NCBI GenBank assembly: GCA_035578905.1
Contig: JAQJVL010000563.1
Location: 492,770 to 556,769, forward strand
DNA length: 64,000 bases
From: Stictocephala bisonia
Lineage: Eukaryota; Arthropoda; Insecta; Hemiptera; Membracidae
Reading direction: 5' to 3'
Shown: positions 22,549 through 34,150 of the stretch, piece after piece
Layout of the letters: each line of letters begins with the position of its first letter
Position numbering within the stretch: position 1 is the stretch's first letter
Notes under the pieces: model-generated
What the model was told of the DNA's origin: nothing
What the model saw: the letters and a program-made list of their open reading frames with translations, nothing else
Database searches by the model: none
Translations under genes and position numbers: made by a program

Positions 22549-23517
22549 ATCACTATTCGTTGCTATTTGTCATCGGTAAGACAGTGACGCTACTGGTAGT
22601 TAAACGCTACACCAAAACATACAGTAGTGCATCTGATGGACAAACACTAACTCAGCACTATGCCTAAACCAAAGCAAATGATACATGTTGTGATACGTCA
22701 TTATCCTTTCAATAATTATTATATTAATTAAGTTTGTGACGCTGTTCAAGTGTATACTCAACAAAGAATTAGTTTAGTTTGTCTCATAAATAACACGTTC
22801 TTAAAACAGGAGTACCAACTTTTTATGGTAATCTGATCGGTTGTTGTGTTACTCATAACGTAATACAGTTTATATTTATGACCTTTTGTGATGTTTTTCT
22901 GTCCTCACGCATTTCTCCCCATCTGATTTGGAAAACCTCCCTCATACATCTCAAGTTGGCAGATGTTGATAGCCATTTAAATTATTTGAAGAAATCTTCT
23001 TATTTTTATGCAATATTCATCCGTATTAATAAACTCTCCAGGATGGCCATAAGAGCTTTTACGAACTGGAAAAAAAGATCATGATGAAATATTACAGCTG
23101 TATAATCATAGTAGTTGTTTAACAAATGAATATAGATAGGCTGGTTATAATGTAAACTACTGAATGCACTGGTGCGAGAGAGATACACTGAGTGATGGAA
23201 TTGAGATAAAGATATACTCTTCCCCCACTGTGTAATGCCATTTAAAAAATTTTCATGGCAACTAGGATGATAATAGGCCATGTGCAAGCAGCGCAAAACC
23301 AATCCTCGCCCACTACCTTCGTCATGAGCAGCATTGACCATTTGTTGCTTTGATTAACACTAACCAAACAACAACTTATAACGATTAAATCAAACCATTA
23401 TTAAATATTTTTCAAATAAAAATTAATAATGATGTAAACAACAAATAGCAATCAAACACACTTGTCTAATCCATTATAGTTTTTTTTTCTTTTTTCTTCA
23501 ACTTAACACTGTTGCAG
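22549..23517. other. No recognisable gene
   Basis: Open frames here are short and of AT-rich composition. Nothing recognised. Confidence 0.35.
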
Positions 23518-23536
23518 AAGTTGAACAATGGAAGGC
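23518..23536 (+). other. Candidate 19-nt micro-exon (weak)
   Basis: A long pyrimidine tract then TTGCAG ends at 23517; 19 nt later GGC|GTAAGT forms a strong donor. No flanking exon was identified, so this may be a chance pairing of splice-like sites. Confidence 0.15.
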
Positions 23537-24971
23537 GTAAGTTAGTTACGCTTGTAATGTACGGAAGCTGAGTAATAGAATGATATGATCCACTCTACTG
23601 CTGAAACCCTTATATGCAATAAATATAATATGCATGTTACTTTCTGTTCGGCCCAATTATAATCGCTTGTTTTCATTTAGATATTGGATTGTTTCCATAA
23701 ACATTCTATAGTTATATTTGAAATCTGAAGATGCTCAACTCGAATTATTGGTTGAAGTAACATAGCGTTCTTTAAAATTACAAGGCCTACTTAAATATCA
23801 CTATTGAATTTCCAGAATGATAGCATTTAATATTTGTGGGTTATAGATACGAAAATATATTGGCTCCAGTAATTGGTGGGCTCAAATTTAGTTGACACTT
23901 GCATAGCGTTAGAGATTTTAAAGAAGACCTTCGTTATTAGATCCAGTGACAAAGGACAACTATTTCATGTCCTAAATTGTATTAGATATAAAATATTGAA
24001 TAAGTACAACAGATGTAGGGACACAACAGGTCCGAAAATACAACAAAAGAACACGAGTTATTGGATCCAATAACGAAGGGGCTCTTTTGTAAAGTCAAGA
24101 GTCTCTTGAACCACCTTCCGACCTCTGAGTACACAGGCCCTTAAAACCCACTTCTAGGTAAACAATACACACAACATATTGGTTGACACAGGTTTATTTA
24201 TTGCCACACTAGTCTAGTTAGTTTACATCTCTCTAATATATTAATATGATAATTGAGATAGGACATGCAAACTTAAAGAAAGAGTCATGAAGAGGCAAGA
24301 ATTTATTGTACATTATTCCTGTACAAAATATATTTAAATCAGCTTTCATTTACTTAAATCTCACTGACCGACAGCAAGAAAATATTTTGAAGCCATCACT
24401 TATCAGGTGGGGAGGGAGGATGTCGGCTTTGTATTCACGTTACGGCTTCAAAGCTTTGTCACAAGTCAATTATGAACAAAAATTCATGTTGTCTGATTTG
24501 TTAAAGGCATGTATGATTTATTTCCTCATTTTATAAACAGTTATATGTTTTTAATTTTTGTAGGAATTCAGTTTTTAAATTATACCCAAACAGTTTTAAA
24601 AGACATGACTCTTTTAGTTTCTATTAAATTTAATTTTCAGTTAATTATCAATTTTTTATTATACTTTATTTAATCAATATCTTGACTAGACACAAACACG
24701 CTTAGTGGCATTTTTATGTATAATTCTGACATGCGTTGTTGCCAAGTGTACTTATAATTGTACACTTAATAAAATAACTTGTATAAAATAAGGGTTGGTA
24801 TTGTAAACTAGATAGAAATAACCCGAGGATTGAAATAACACTAACATATTTTTATCCTTTTAAATATAACTTCAACTGTATGGGATTGGCTTGGGACCTT
24901 CAAATTAATAGTATTATATTTATTAATACATGTATAATTGTGATTTGTAATACTTACTTGATTACAAGTAC
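23537..24971. other. No recognisable gene
   Basis: AT-rich. No repeat or exon that I can support. Confidence 0.35.
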
Positions 24972-25408
24972 AACCACTGTACTGACCTACCCACTCACCC
25001 ATACACGTACAGTGGTACTGACTCACCCACTCACCCATACACGTACAGTGGTACTGACCCACCCACCCATACACGTACAGTGGTATTGACCAACCCGCCT
25101 GCCCATTAACGTACAGCGGTATTGACCCACCCGCCCACGCATACACGTACAGTGGTATTGACCCACCCGCCCACCCATACACGCACAGTGGTATTGACCC
25201 ACCTGGCCACCCATACACGCACAGTGATATTGACCAACCCGCCCGCCCATTAACGTACAGCGGTATTGACCCACCCGCCCACCCACACATGTACAGTGGT
25301 ATTGATCCACCCAACCACCCATACACGTACAATGGAATTGACCCACCCGCCCACCCATACACGTACAGTGGCATTAACTCACCCTCCCACCCATACATAT
25401 ACAGTGGG
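24972..25408. repeat. 36-bp minisatellite, ~12 copies
   Basis: Unit TACAGTGGTATTGACCCACC plus CGCCCACCCATACACG (36 bp). Since 36 is divisible by 3, repetitive open frames run on both strands for up to 194 codons with a 12-residue period; I treat them as artefacts. It is the same family as the inverted array 27886-28135 and the diverged one at 33955-34150. Confidence 0.95.
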
Positions 25409-27281
25409 GGACATACCACAAACAATAATTTTACTTGTTGTATAAATTCACTTGTATATATTTTTTTTTTTTTTTTTGTCTAAACAATAATACAATGACA
25501 AAATATAAAAATAATGAGACAAAAAAACAATCTAAAAACAATAGGAAACAAATATGTAAAAGACAAAAACACAATAAAACAGTTCACTATCATAATATGT
25601 GCACAGACAAATGCACAATATAAAACAAGAAGATTACTAAGCATGTGTATTATAACTAAAACGTTGAAACAATGCAAGACTTAAAGATGTTGTTGCTATA
25701 GTTGCAGCTGGCTTACATTGTCACGCTTTTGGTTGAAGCACTCTTAAACTCCTTCTAGTTCCAGCAATTGCTGTAAGAGCACTCTGAAGTCAATTTGGGT
25801 AATTCAATAAATAAACATATAAAGTATTGAGCCGAAGATGTTTCTACGCTGCTAATACAAAAATGTTTTAAGTGAGGTGGCTATTTAAGTATTGAGTGCC
25901 AATTTTCATTCATACATTGGTTGATCCCCCAGCTTTACAAAATTCTCTCATTATGATGTGTCAATAAGGACTTGCTGGAATTTGCCAAAATTCTCATAGT
26001 ACTGGTGAGAATCAAAGCAACTTTGCCAGTAAGTTTGTAGATAAATGAGTTTTTATCATTTAGCATTTGGCTCTCAAAATCCAAAATACTTGTTGTCCTA
26101 CCAAACAATTTTGTCCCTAAAAATACAAAACTTAGAGGAAAATAATCATTTTGAGGGTGTTTTCGTGGTTCAATTCCTCAGGTTCCGATGTAAATAGTAT
26201 ATTATTTAATTATTTTTAAAAATGAAATCAGTGTTTGTCAATTAAATGAAATAAGTAGGTCTACTATTGTACTAACCTGTAATGTTTAACTAATATTTCT
26301 GGGTTATTAAAAAATTGGTTACTCAATATCATAACAACATTTTTGTAAGAAAAAATGTAGAAGAATGCTAATAACGTACCTCCATTACTTTTACAGTTAT
26401 TTTTCATTTTTCAATTATTTTGTTCAAAAGACTACATCAAATGACTATAAGAGTTGTAGGCTAACCATTTATCAGTAAAAGTTAGAAATTAAATGAAACT
26501 TAAAATAGTCTTTATTAGGGTGACAAAGTAAGGACTATTTAGTCCTCTCTTCCACTTAACCACTACAGAAAAAGTAATTTAAAATTTTACTTACTAATGA
26601 TAACTATTAGTTCTTCGAGATAGTAACACTTGGCTTAAAATCAGCAAGTCTGGACTTAAAAGGTCATATTGATTAGTTTTAATCTATATAGTTTATTAGA
26701 TTATGTGGCAGTTGCATTAGAACCCAATTATAACATATCTCTGCTACAACTAATCTTTCAGTGCACTATGGAGTAGCCTATAAATCATACATATAAATAT
26801 AACGTATGAAGCAGTTTTTTGTTAACGCAACTCCTTTGTTATTTCTTACCAAAATTTAAACATTTAAAACATAAAACTAAAACTGTCCCTATACATAGTT
26901 ATGCATAAAGGTTGTTATCATATAATATTTTCACCTTGAATGGGGCAGGAAGAATAATAGTGCCTCTGTGTGCGTTTTTCAACCATAAGAATAACATGGA
27001 GAGAGATTTAAATTAAATTGATTTAAATCAATTAAAAATCACTACAATTTACTGACACTTTAAAAGTAATGTATCGTAATTATATATTTCACAAGGATTA
27101 CAACGTCACCAAGTAATTCATTTTACAACCTCTAGAAGCCAAGAAACTGTTGATTCAGGAAATTGTTAAGACCTTTTTTCTTGAAAATTTAAAATTCTGA
27201 AATTCATAAAACTTACAGAAAACATTCCTGTCAATCAAGAATTAAAATTTAAATGCTGTACATTGAGGTGTTCTTTAGTAA
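25409..27281. other. No recognisable gene
   Basis: AT-rich 1.9-kb stretch with poly(T) at 25460-25477. No coding evidence. Confidence 0.4.
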
Positions 27282-27490
27282 TAGTGTAAAGTTGATGCAC
27301 AGTGAAAACTAGTTAACATTCCAGTAATATTTTGTTCCACCTAGAATAAAAATTATTAAAACTTTAAAATACACTTATCGTAACATATAATTAAACGAAG
27401 AAAACAATGGTGTAGTTGTACTTTTCATAAGTCTCTCAGTTTTTAGTAAACAAACTTCAAACTGGAGTACACATAATTTCTGCGCTAACA
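27282..27490. repeat. Dispersed repeat, copy B (partner 2790-3016)
   Basis: See copy A: GTGTAAAGTTGATG-ACAGTGAAAACTRG and later blocks are conserved in the same order and orientation. 27491-27885 holds nothing that I recognise. Confidence 0.7.
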
Positions 27491-27885
27491 GTAATATTTG
27501 TAGTCGAAATTCTCAGACTGAGCCGAATGCTGAAGTGTCATGAGCACAGCAAGTGAACCAGCTACCTTGGTTACAAGAGCATAGTGAATGACGGGTTTGA
27601 GACACGAAGCATTCAAGAGTGTCCCCTAGTAGATTATTAAGCCTCGTCTACTTCAGGAGATTAATATACTATATGCAAACAGTACCAAAAACATATGTTT
27701 TATTTGGATGATGTTTCCAGAATATCTCTATAATGCTGAAGATGTAATATGGACGTGGAGGCCGTTTGCATACAATCTGCATAGTCTTAGTCAACCTACA
27801 TACATTATGGATAAAGCATGTATGCAGATTATTCTATATCAACCGTATCTAGGAATAAACCTTTTTTTGTTGTTTTCCCGCCAAA

Positions 27886-28135
27886 TACCACTGTGTGAGA
27901 ATGGGTGGGCAAGTGGGTCAATACCACTGTACGTGTATGGGTAAGTGGGTGGGTCAATACCACTGTACATGTATGGGCAGGCGGGTGGGTCAGTACCACT
28001 TTACGTGTATGGGTGGGCGGGTGGGTTCATACCACTGTACGTGTATGGTTGCTTGGGTGGGTTCATACCACTGTACGTGTATGGTTGGGTGGGTGGATTC
28101 ATACCACTGTACGTGTATGGGTGGGTGGGTGCTAT
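27886..28135. repeat. 36-bp minisatellite in inverted orientation, ~7 copies
   Basis: Unit CCACTGTACGTGTATGGGTG plus GGCGGGTGGGTTCATA (36 bp), the reverse complement of the unit at 24972-25408. Repetitive frames on both strands follow from the period and are not genes. Confidence 0.95.
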
Positions 28136-28544
28136 ACCAGATCTTGTCTTTTTTTGTTGTTGTTTTAAAAAGACAAAATAAATTAATAAAACCTTTTTAG
28201 GAGACTTGCCAACAAGATATAAAACCAACTGATACCAGTTTATTCGGAAGTGTGTGAGTTTGATATTTTAAATCGATGCTGGTTTTTTTTTTTATCATTT
28301 AAGAAAAATGAGATCCTGAGGAACCAAGAAAGTGCATACAATTTTAGGAATTTACTTCTTGTTCAGTGTTGTGAGACCAACATAGACTGAAAATAGAAAC
28401 TAACATTAAAAACTGACTGTACTACAGATCTGGAATACCTATTAGATAAAGCTAAATGTCTCTTTACAATTAAAACTCATAATATGAAGGATCACTGTGT
28501 TGATGTATAAACTTTTTTTGGTTGGAGAGGGGGGTGTTTATATT
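28136..28544. other. No recognisable gene
   Basis: AT-rich with poly(T) runs. Confidence 0.4.
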
Positions 28545-28711
28545 TGGCCGCATACAAATTCACCAATAGTTTGAGGGTCGTTCAAAATATATGAATTCAC
28601 CAACTCCCAAAAAAAGGGGTTGATGAAAGATACAAATTCACCAACGGAATTCCGAACACCCTGTATAAGCTTTATAGTTGTAGATGTTTCTGTTTTACAC
28701 CACAAATATGG

Positions 28712-28753
<42 letters not shown>

Positions 28754-29545
28754 AATATGTGATTTTTTTGTGATTACCCTGTTTAGTTATTTTGAATAAC
28801 ATCAAGTAATCATTCTTCAAGCTCTTTTCTAACTGGATTTATAATTTAATGTTATAAATGAAACAAATACTGCAGTAAAAACTATTTACTGTAGTATTTG
28901 TTTCATCTATAACATTAAAAGACTAAGTAGCTTTAACATTAGACATAATTCTTGACATTGTCGACATAGTTATATTTTTTGTAAGAAGAATAAAAAATCC
29001 CACTTTTTGTATTGCTAGATTTGATTTATGTGATCGATTGAGCCTTTCTATCAATACAAAAATGGGTATTTAGTTGACATAGGGAGAACTACAATGAAAG
29101 AAACAAAATTCTGCAGAAATGATTTGTTACATCTTCTGTCACAACTAAATACACCGGATACTGGAAATTTAGATTTTTTTTATTTTCATACATTTATGTG
29201 CAATAACAATCAATTTAGAAGCGATTAACAAGGTACTTTTGTAATTGTAATGCATTTGTATCAAACTAATTCGTATATTTTCTTATTCTTGTTGGGAATA
29301 TTATTTTTGTTTTATTTTTTAAAAACTTGCTTTAGTTAATTAAATTTCATTACATTCAACAAGTGCAGAGTTCATTAGATTTCAATAGATGGGTTGGTAT
29401 GCATGCTCGTCCTATGGTATGCATCGGCATTCGTTAGTGAACTTGTATGTTTCGTCAACCCCGTTTTTCTACCTGATTGGAAGTTGGTGAATTTGTATAT
29501 TTTGAATGGCCATCAAACCATTGGTGAATTTGTATATAGCCTAAT
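28545..29545. mobile_element. Possible ~1-kb element bounded by inverted ~65-bp repeats
   Basis: 28545-28610 (CATACAAATTCACCAATAGT ... TTCAAAATATATGAATTCAC) is matched in inverse at 29478-29540 (TTGGTGAATTTGTATATTTT ... CATTGGTGAATTTGTATA). The left side has a third ATACAAATTCACCAA (28630) followed by CACCCTG|TATA, an end typical of Tc1/mariner. Inside lies a (TA)n run (28715-28750) and the hairpin at 28847. Boundaries are not certain. Confidence 0.45.
28847..28917. repeat. Near-perfect hairpin, 33-bp arms, 5-nt loop
   Basis: 28847-28879 is the reverse complement of 28885-28917 with two mismatches. The loop of five bases is short for a pre-miRNA, so a MITE relic or palindrome is likelier. 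Confidence 0.8.
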
Positions 29546-30090
29546 ATTTACCGCTATAAGCCACTGGTCCTTCCTCTGGCCAATGACGCCGGCCTCAACA
29601 GCTTTGAGACCTAAACATGCAACACTCGAGAAATGGGGCTTAACTGGCAGAGAGTGAGTTTGGTCACACAGTCAAGATTTATATGCTGCTTTCAGCATCT
29701 TTATTAACATACCATAATTAATTGCTACAGAAATATCTGGGACTTGAGGCCTGTTTGCAATGCTAGCATCTGACAACAGACCATATTCTTCAAAAGTACG
29801 GGAAGACAAATGGATCTTATGAGTAAAAAGTATATTTTGGAAATATACAAACATAGACTCTACTGAAAAACATGAAGCACTATGTAGAAAAATAGCAATT
29901 CAGTCACACCATGATCAGCTAATAAGGTTGATAAATCAAGTCCTACATGTGCTTGTACATCAACTAGCTCCGGAAACTTCCACACCATTAGTGGAATATC
30001 CAGTGGATGACTTTGATGGCTTTATTTGTGTATGTCTGGTTTATGTAATGTTCACAAACAACAAGGTCATTCATATATTTTATCAAACAT
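29546..30090 (+). pseudogene. Unidentified decayed coding region
   Basis: From about 29850 an open stretch reads SIFWKYTNIDSTEKHEALC, then HHDQLIRLINQVLHVLVHQL and STPLVEYPVDDFDGFICVC, ending at a TGA near 30092. Upstream in the same frame are LASDNRPYSSKVREDKWIL and further codon-like sequence with at least two TGA stops. The frame has protein-like composition within AT-rich surroundings. I do not recognise the family; it may be a transposase or host-gene relic. Confidence 0.35.
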
Positions 30091-31338
30091 ATTGACATCA
30101 GAGATTGAATATTCTGAAATTAATGACATTCCAGATGGGTGCTGTGGCAGGAACTGAAAATGTTTACTACTTGCTTACTAATATTTGATGTTGAAAAATG
30201 GGTTTGATGTATGAATTGCTCTAATTATTTATTTTAGGAAGTATTTCTTGCCCTTTACAATACTTTTTACTGCTTGATTAAATTCTTATAACTACACAGC
30301 CACCTACATTTCTTGTAGAATTGATAAAAATATCTATTTATAATAATAAAATCTTATTATTATTGTCATCATTATGATAAACATATCATAAACTGTTTTA
30401 TAATATCTTTAAGGAAAATATTTAAATTGTTATTGTAACCTATATTTTCTAAAATCAATATTAAAAATACTAAATAGGATTGAGGCTATGCAATAAAAAC
30501 AATTTTATTTTTATGAAATCAACACCAATAAAATGAATAAATCAATTTATTTCCATTTATAAAAAAAAGGACATAATACATAAAATTACTGAAAATCTAT
30601 TAGGTAAGCCTAGTCATTGTTACTAGTGACCACATTTTTGCTAAAGAATACAGTCATTAACGTATTGTATTTAGCTACAATTCTAATTGAAGTAAAGAGT
30701 AACACCATCTTCATTTAAAATCAAGTTATTGATGTTATTTTTATCTTATATATGAACTAATGTAATTACTATATAGGGTTAATAATGATGACCATATCAT
30801 GGAAAATTAAATCATATACGCTACGTGAAATATTCATTATGTACAAAATAATAAAAACAGGTATAAACAAGTGTTGTGGAGATTACAAACAAATATAAAC
30901 AGTAAAAATAGTAAACAAAACAGAAAAACGGAGCGTTACATTCATGACAGAACATCACTCATAAAATGGTGTCCTGTCTAGGAGAAATTCAAACAATTTG
31001 TCTGTTACAAAATGTTTCATACATAAAAAATCTCCTCAGATGGTCATATTCCCTGAACTGTGTCACTCACTCCAATTTGAATCATTAAAAAGTTAATGGG
31101 GGGGGGACTTTTAAGACACCCAGTATTAACAATGACTATTATAAATATCAATAGTGGTTTTGAAAACTAAAAACTAACCTCTTGCAGAAAATGTATTTCA
31201 GTAGTTGCTAATGCTTTTTAATATTTATTATAAAAAGTTCACCAACATTAAGTTAATTTTAGATCTTAAAATAAATACATTCTTAACAGCTCTAAAATTT
31301 TCTAGTCACCATGACAAAAGGGTTCTGATGTTATCAAG
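30091..31338. other. Intergenic, downstream of the exon at 31339
   Basis: AT-rich. The minus-strand AATAAA at 31224-31229 is listed separately. Nothing else is recognised. Confidence 0.4.
31224..31229 (-). terminator. Poly(A) signal AATAAA for the exon at 31339-31491
   Basis: AATAAA on the minus strand, 110 nt after the stop codon of the terminal exon. Confidence 0.5.
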
Positions 31339-31491
31339 CTACATAGAGTATGGCTGTTCCTTGGATGGGACCAGCTGAGCTCCTGTCATTGCATACAGCC
31401 TGCCTTCTCGGTTCACTAGTGGTGGTTCGAAAGCCACCTTTAATCCGTTGGTCCCTAAGTTAGAGAGAGGGCTTCTTAGCCCTACATTTGC
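31339..31491 (-). CDS. Terminal coding exon of an unidentified host gene
   Basis: A pyrimidine-rich tract and TTATCAG acceptor (31492-31494) precede 50 codons without a stop, ending at TAG 31339-31341. The reading frame includes VGLRSPLSNLGTNGLKVAF, EPPLVNREGRLYAMTGAQL and the C terminus VPSKEQPYSM. It is much richer in G+C and in balanced codon use than its surroundings, which supports purifying selection. No transmembrane segment or cysteine is seen; the sequence would suit a cytoplasmic or disordered C-terminal tail. I do not recognise the protein. Upstream exons must lie at higher coordinates on the minus strand; I could not identify them. Confidence 0.6.
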   Translation of the reverse strand, partial: ANVGLRSPLSNLGTNGLKVAFEPPLVNREGRLYAMTGAQLVPSKEQPYSM

Positions 31492-31494
31492 CTG

Positions 31495-32005
31495 ATAAAG
31501 TAAGGCATCCATTAAATTTATTTTTCATTCTACCTCCTAGACTTATAAGATAATTTCTTTTATAGTGACTTGACTCATTCAGCTGTAACTCATATAACGG
31601 CCTGTGCCAACATTAAATTGTAAATTATAATACAGCCTGTACTAATACAATTTCACAGGACAATCTTGTCTGGACGGCTGCTTCTTGACATCATATTGAT
31701 TGATTACTCCTGTAGTTTAATCATATTTCTGTCAGTTAAATTTTCGGGCCAAACTCTATTAATCCACATCCAGAATATTTCTAATTTATTCTCAAAATCA
31801 TCTAAATTAAAACTTATAATTTATATAATATTATTATACTGAATACTACTTAAGTATTTTTACCATGTTTTTTTTACCATATTTTTACTTAAAAGTTTCA
31901 TTAAAATGCTCACATTAAATTTATATTAAAAAATAAAAGTTACCTTTTTATATTTCAATTCTCAGTACATAGTGTAGTTGTGATTGGGCCAGATAGAAAA
32001 CGACT
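31495..32005. other. Intron of the unidentified minus-strand gene or intergenic
   Basis: AT-rich. No further exon recognised. Confidence 0.35.
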
Positions 32006-32065
32006 GTGTGTTATATTTAGCGCATATAGTGGTTCCAGCAGCGGAGGGGAAACTTTCCACCACTG
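32006..32065. repeat. Copy of the head of the 178-bp array
   Basis: TGTGTTATATTTAGCGCATA then TAGTGGTTCCAGCAGCGGAG matches 10290-10345. Here it stands alone, without tandem units after it. 32066-32589 shows no gene. Confidence 0.7.
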
Positions 32066-32647
32066 AGCTGACTTGCTTCATGGTCATGAATAACTTCCGT
32101 AGTCAAGTGTTCAACTTCTACAACAGTGTATAGCTGAAAAAATAACTGTAACGGACTGTACAAGTTTGTTTAATGCTATTTATTGTTTACATTATTGTCC
32201 ATTATGTTATTGCTGTTATTAATTGTTATTTAAATACTAAATAATAATTTAATTTAATCTTCTAAGCTTGATTTGTTGATGTTAATCAAATCAACCAAAG
32301 ATCACTGTTGCTACTGACCTAAAATTGGCGAGGCTAGCACTTGCACCGTCAGCATGCAGCCTACTGTCCTGGTTGCCATGACAACTTTTAAATGTAATTA
32401 CACAGTGAGGGAAGAGTAGTTCTCTGTCCCATTTGGACCACTCTGCATCTCACTCAAACATGTACCTTGAAGAGGTCGTTGTCTAAGCGGCCTATGCATA
32501 GTTCTCCTTCTGAACATTATTTTCAAAGTGTTTAACTGCTTTTTATTTATTTAATGATAGTTTCTTAATCAGCATAATAAGTGATGGTAGAAATACAATA
32601 CTAGAGAGTCACACAACACAAATGTATTACAATATAACAACACAAAT

Positions 32648-32697
32648 AGTATGGTGATAGATTTCGGTAAAACACATTTACCTTCCTCAGACCACAG
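32648..32697 (-). ncRNA. Hammerhead-ribozyme-like motif, copy 2 left
   Basis: Minus strand: TGTGGT, CTGAGGA (32690-32684), 18 nt (32683-32666), GAAA (32665-32662), TCTATC, ACCATA. Helix I is six pairs, UGUGGU/ACCAUA. Helix II is GGUAAA/UUUACC. Helix III is AU/AU with loop CU. Core bases are intact, and the same extra A after A9 is present as in copy 1. Confidence 0.6.
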
Positions 32698-32742
32698 GGA
32701 CTCATTAACAAATCACTTTGTGAATCAATTCCTTGTGAATCC

Positions 32743-32792
32743 CTCTGGTATGAGGAAGGTAAACGTGGTTTATCGAAACCAATCACCTTATT
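32743..32792 (+). ncRNA. Hammerhead-ribozyme-like motif, copy 2 right (core mutated)
   Basis: Plus strand: CTCTGGT, ATGAGGA (32750-32756), 18 nt, GAAA (32775-32778), CCAATC, ACC. Helix II is GGUAAAC/GUUUAUC, with a G-U pair in place of G-C. The invariant C3 is A, so this copy should be inactive. Confidence 0.5.
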
Positions 32793-32870
32793 ATTTTTTT
32801 CATTTCTTACTCATATATTACAATAAATCTATGTTTTGTGATGTTCATTTGCATTATTATTTTTTGAGTA

Positions 32871-33067
32871 TAATTAAAAAGAATATTTTTCTTAACATGT
32901 AACTTATATGTCAAATTAAATTTAAAAAGAGAGTAGATGAGAGTACTATTGTGATAAAATTACTCAGTGGTGTTTGATAGAAAATGCTATAAAGTGCATC
33001 CATAGTATTATATTTCAAAAGTTAACATTTTTCAAAAATTTAAGTTTTTTTTTTAACTGAAACTGAA
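32871..33067. other. AT-rich spacer
   Basis: No feature seen. Confidence 0.3.
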
Positions 33068-33175
33068 TAGCCTGTTGACATTGGCCTACAGGCCTCTGCT
33101 GATCACCGACCATTAGCTCAGTGGGGATTTGACCCTTGGACTCCACAGTCTGCAGCCTTAAACCTACAACCTTCA
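33068..33175 (-). repeat. tRNA-like SINE fragment
   Basis: On the minus strand GTTGTAGGTTTAAGGCTGCA (A-box region) is followed by GGGTCAAATCCCC (B-box-like) and then a non-tRNA body. A working tRNA is unlikely because the arms do not pair well. Confidence 0.4.
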
Positions 33176-33954
33176 ACAGTATAAATAAAGATAAAACTTG
33201 AATAAATGAAGAATTTTTTAATACTATGTTATGTAAATATATTTAACCTGACTGTAAAAACTAACAACCAGGATTATCTCAACTACATATGATTTTTACT
33301 TCGATGAGATAAATTTCACATATTTAAAATTAGAAATGCAAGCAAGTCCAACAGCACGGGGAGAAGAAATGCTATATATCATAGAGATATCTTCTCCATA
33401 GTGTATAAGCAGTTCCATACTGTGCTTGCAATATCCAATATGCGTACAGTTGTCCCATCAACAGCCATGGACTATCAATCAATGCTTGACGTACGATATA
33501 TCACGGCAATGCTGCCCACCATCCATCATAACTGTTCTGGATTGAATATAATCTCCTATATTGCACCTACCATCAAATTAATGTATATATATCAAGGTGT
33601 TGTATTGATTATAGTAACTAATACATTAATATATGAAAACTTATTTGTTTCTAATTAGTGCCTGAGACTACATTGTAATCATAGATCACCGTTTCAAACA
33701 TGGAATTGATTATCATATTTCAACTAGAATTTAATGTTAGTTCGCGTTCCAGCATTAAAATTAAGACATGGTTTGAAAAGAAATTTAAGTGTTCAAATTA
33801 CATACAAACAATAAATTTACAAAAAACAATAGATGGAAATTATAGTTCTGACTCACTGATATAAAGAAGTGTTTTATTTTTATACCTTCAAATAACACTT
33901 ATGGCCTACAATACTTTGTCCCTAAGTAGCTGGGTCACAGCACTGCAAAAGCAC
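33176..33954. other. No recognised gene; one open patch at 33330-33600
   Basis: 33404-33658 is open on the plus strand for ~84 codons (HTVLAISNMRTVVPSTAMDY within it) and richer in G+C than its neighbours. I see no splice logic or known motif, so I do not call it a gene. Confidence 0.3.
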
Positions 33955-34150
33955 AAAAACAGTGTTATTGAACCATCTGCTCACCCACACACAAACAGTG
34001 ATATGACCCAACCATCCACCCACACACAACAGTAGTTTTGACCCACCTATCCACCCACACATACAGTGATATTGACCTACCCACACTCAAACAGTATTAT
34101 TGACCTACCCGCCCACCCACACACAAAAATTATTGTCCCACCCACAGTTA
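33955..34150. repeat. Diverged 36-bp minisatellite, ~5 copies
   Basis: Units such as ACAGTGATATTGACCTACCC and CCACCCACACACAA are degenerate versions of the 24972 array, with indels that break the strict period. Confidence 0.8.

Larger units (their letters stand above)
32590..32870. mobile_element. Palindromic repeat with two facing hammerhead-like motifs
   Basis: The left half (ACACAACACAAATGTATTACAA ... TTACCTTCCTCAGACCA) reappears inverted in the right half (CTGGTATGAGGAAGGTAAAC ... ATATTACAATAAATC, TTTTGTGATGTTCAT). Each half has its own ribozyme-like core, on the minus strand at left and plus strand at right. It is the same family as 6185 and 35275. Palindromic terminal repeats are a feature of Penelope-like elements (family knowledge). 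Confidence 0.75.

Noticed and set aside
24841..25425. 194-codon Gly/Tyr-rich frame resembling a silk or cuticle protein
   Set aside because: It is the 36-bp minisatellite. Frames are open on both strands and the inverted array at 27886 gives the same peptides, so there is no coding constraint.
28847..28917. Pre-miRNA hairpin
   Set aside because: Loop of 5 nt and near-perfect arms are atypical for insect pre-miRNAs; a palindrome or MITE relic is more likely.
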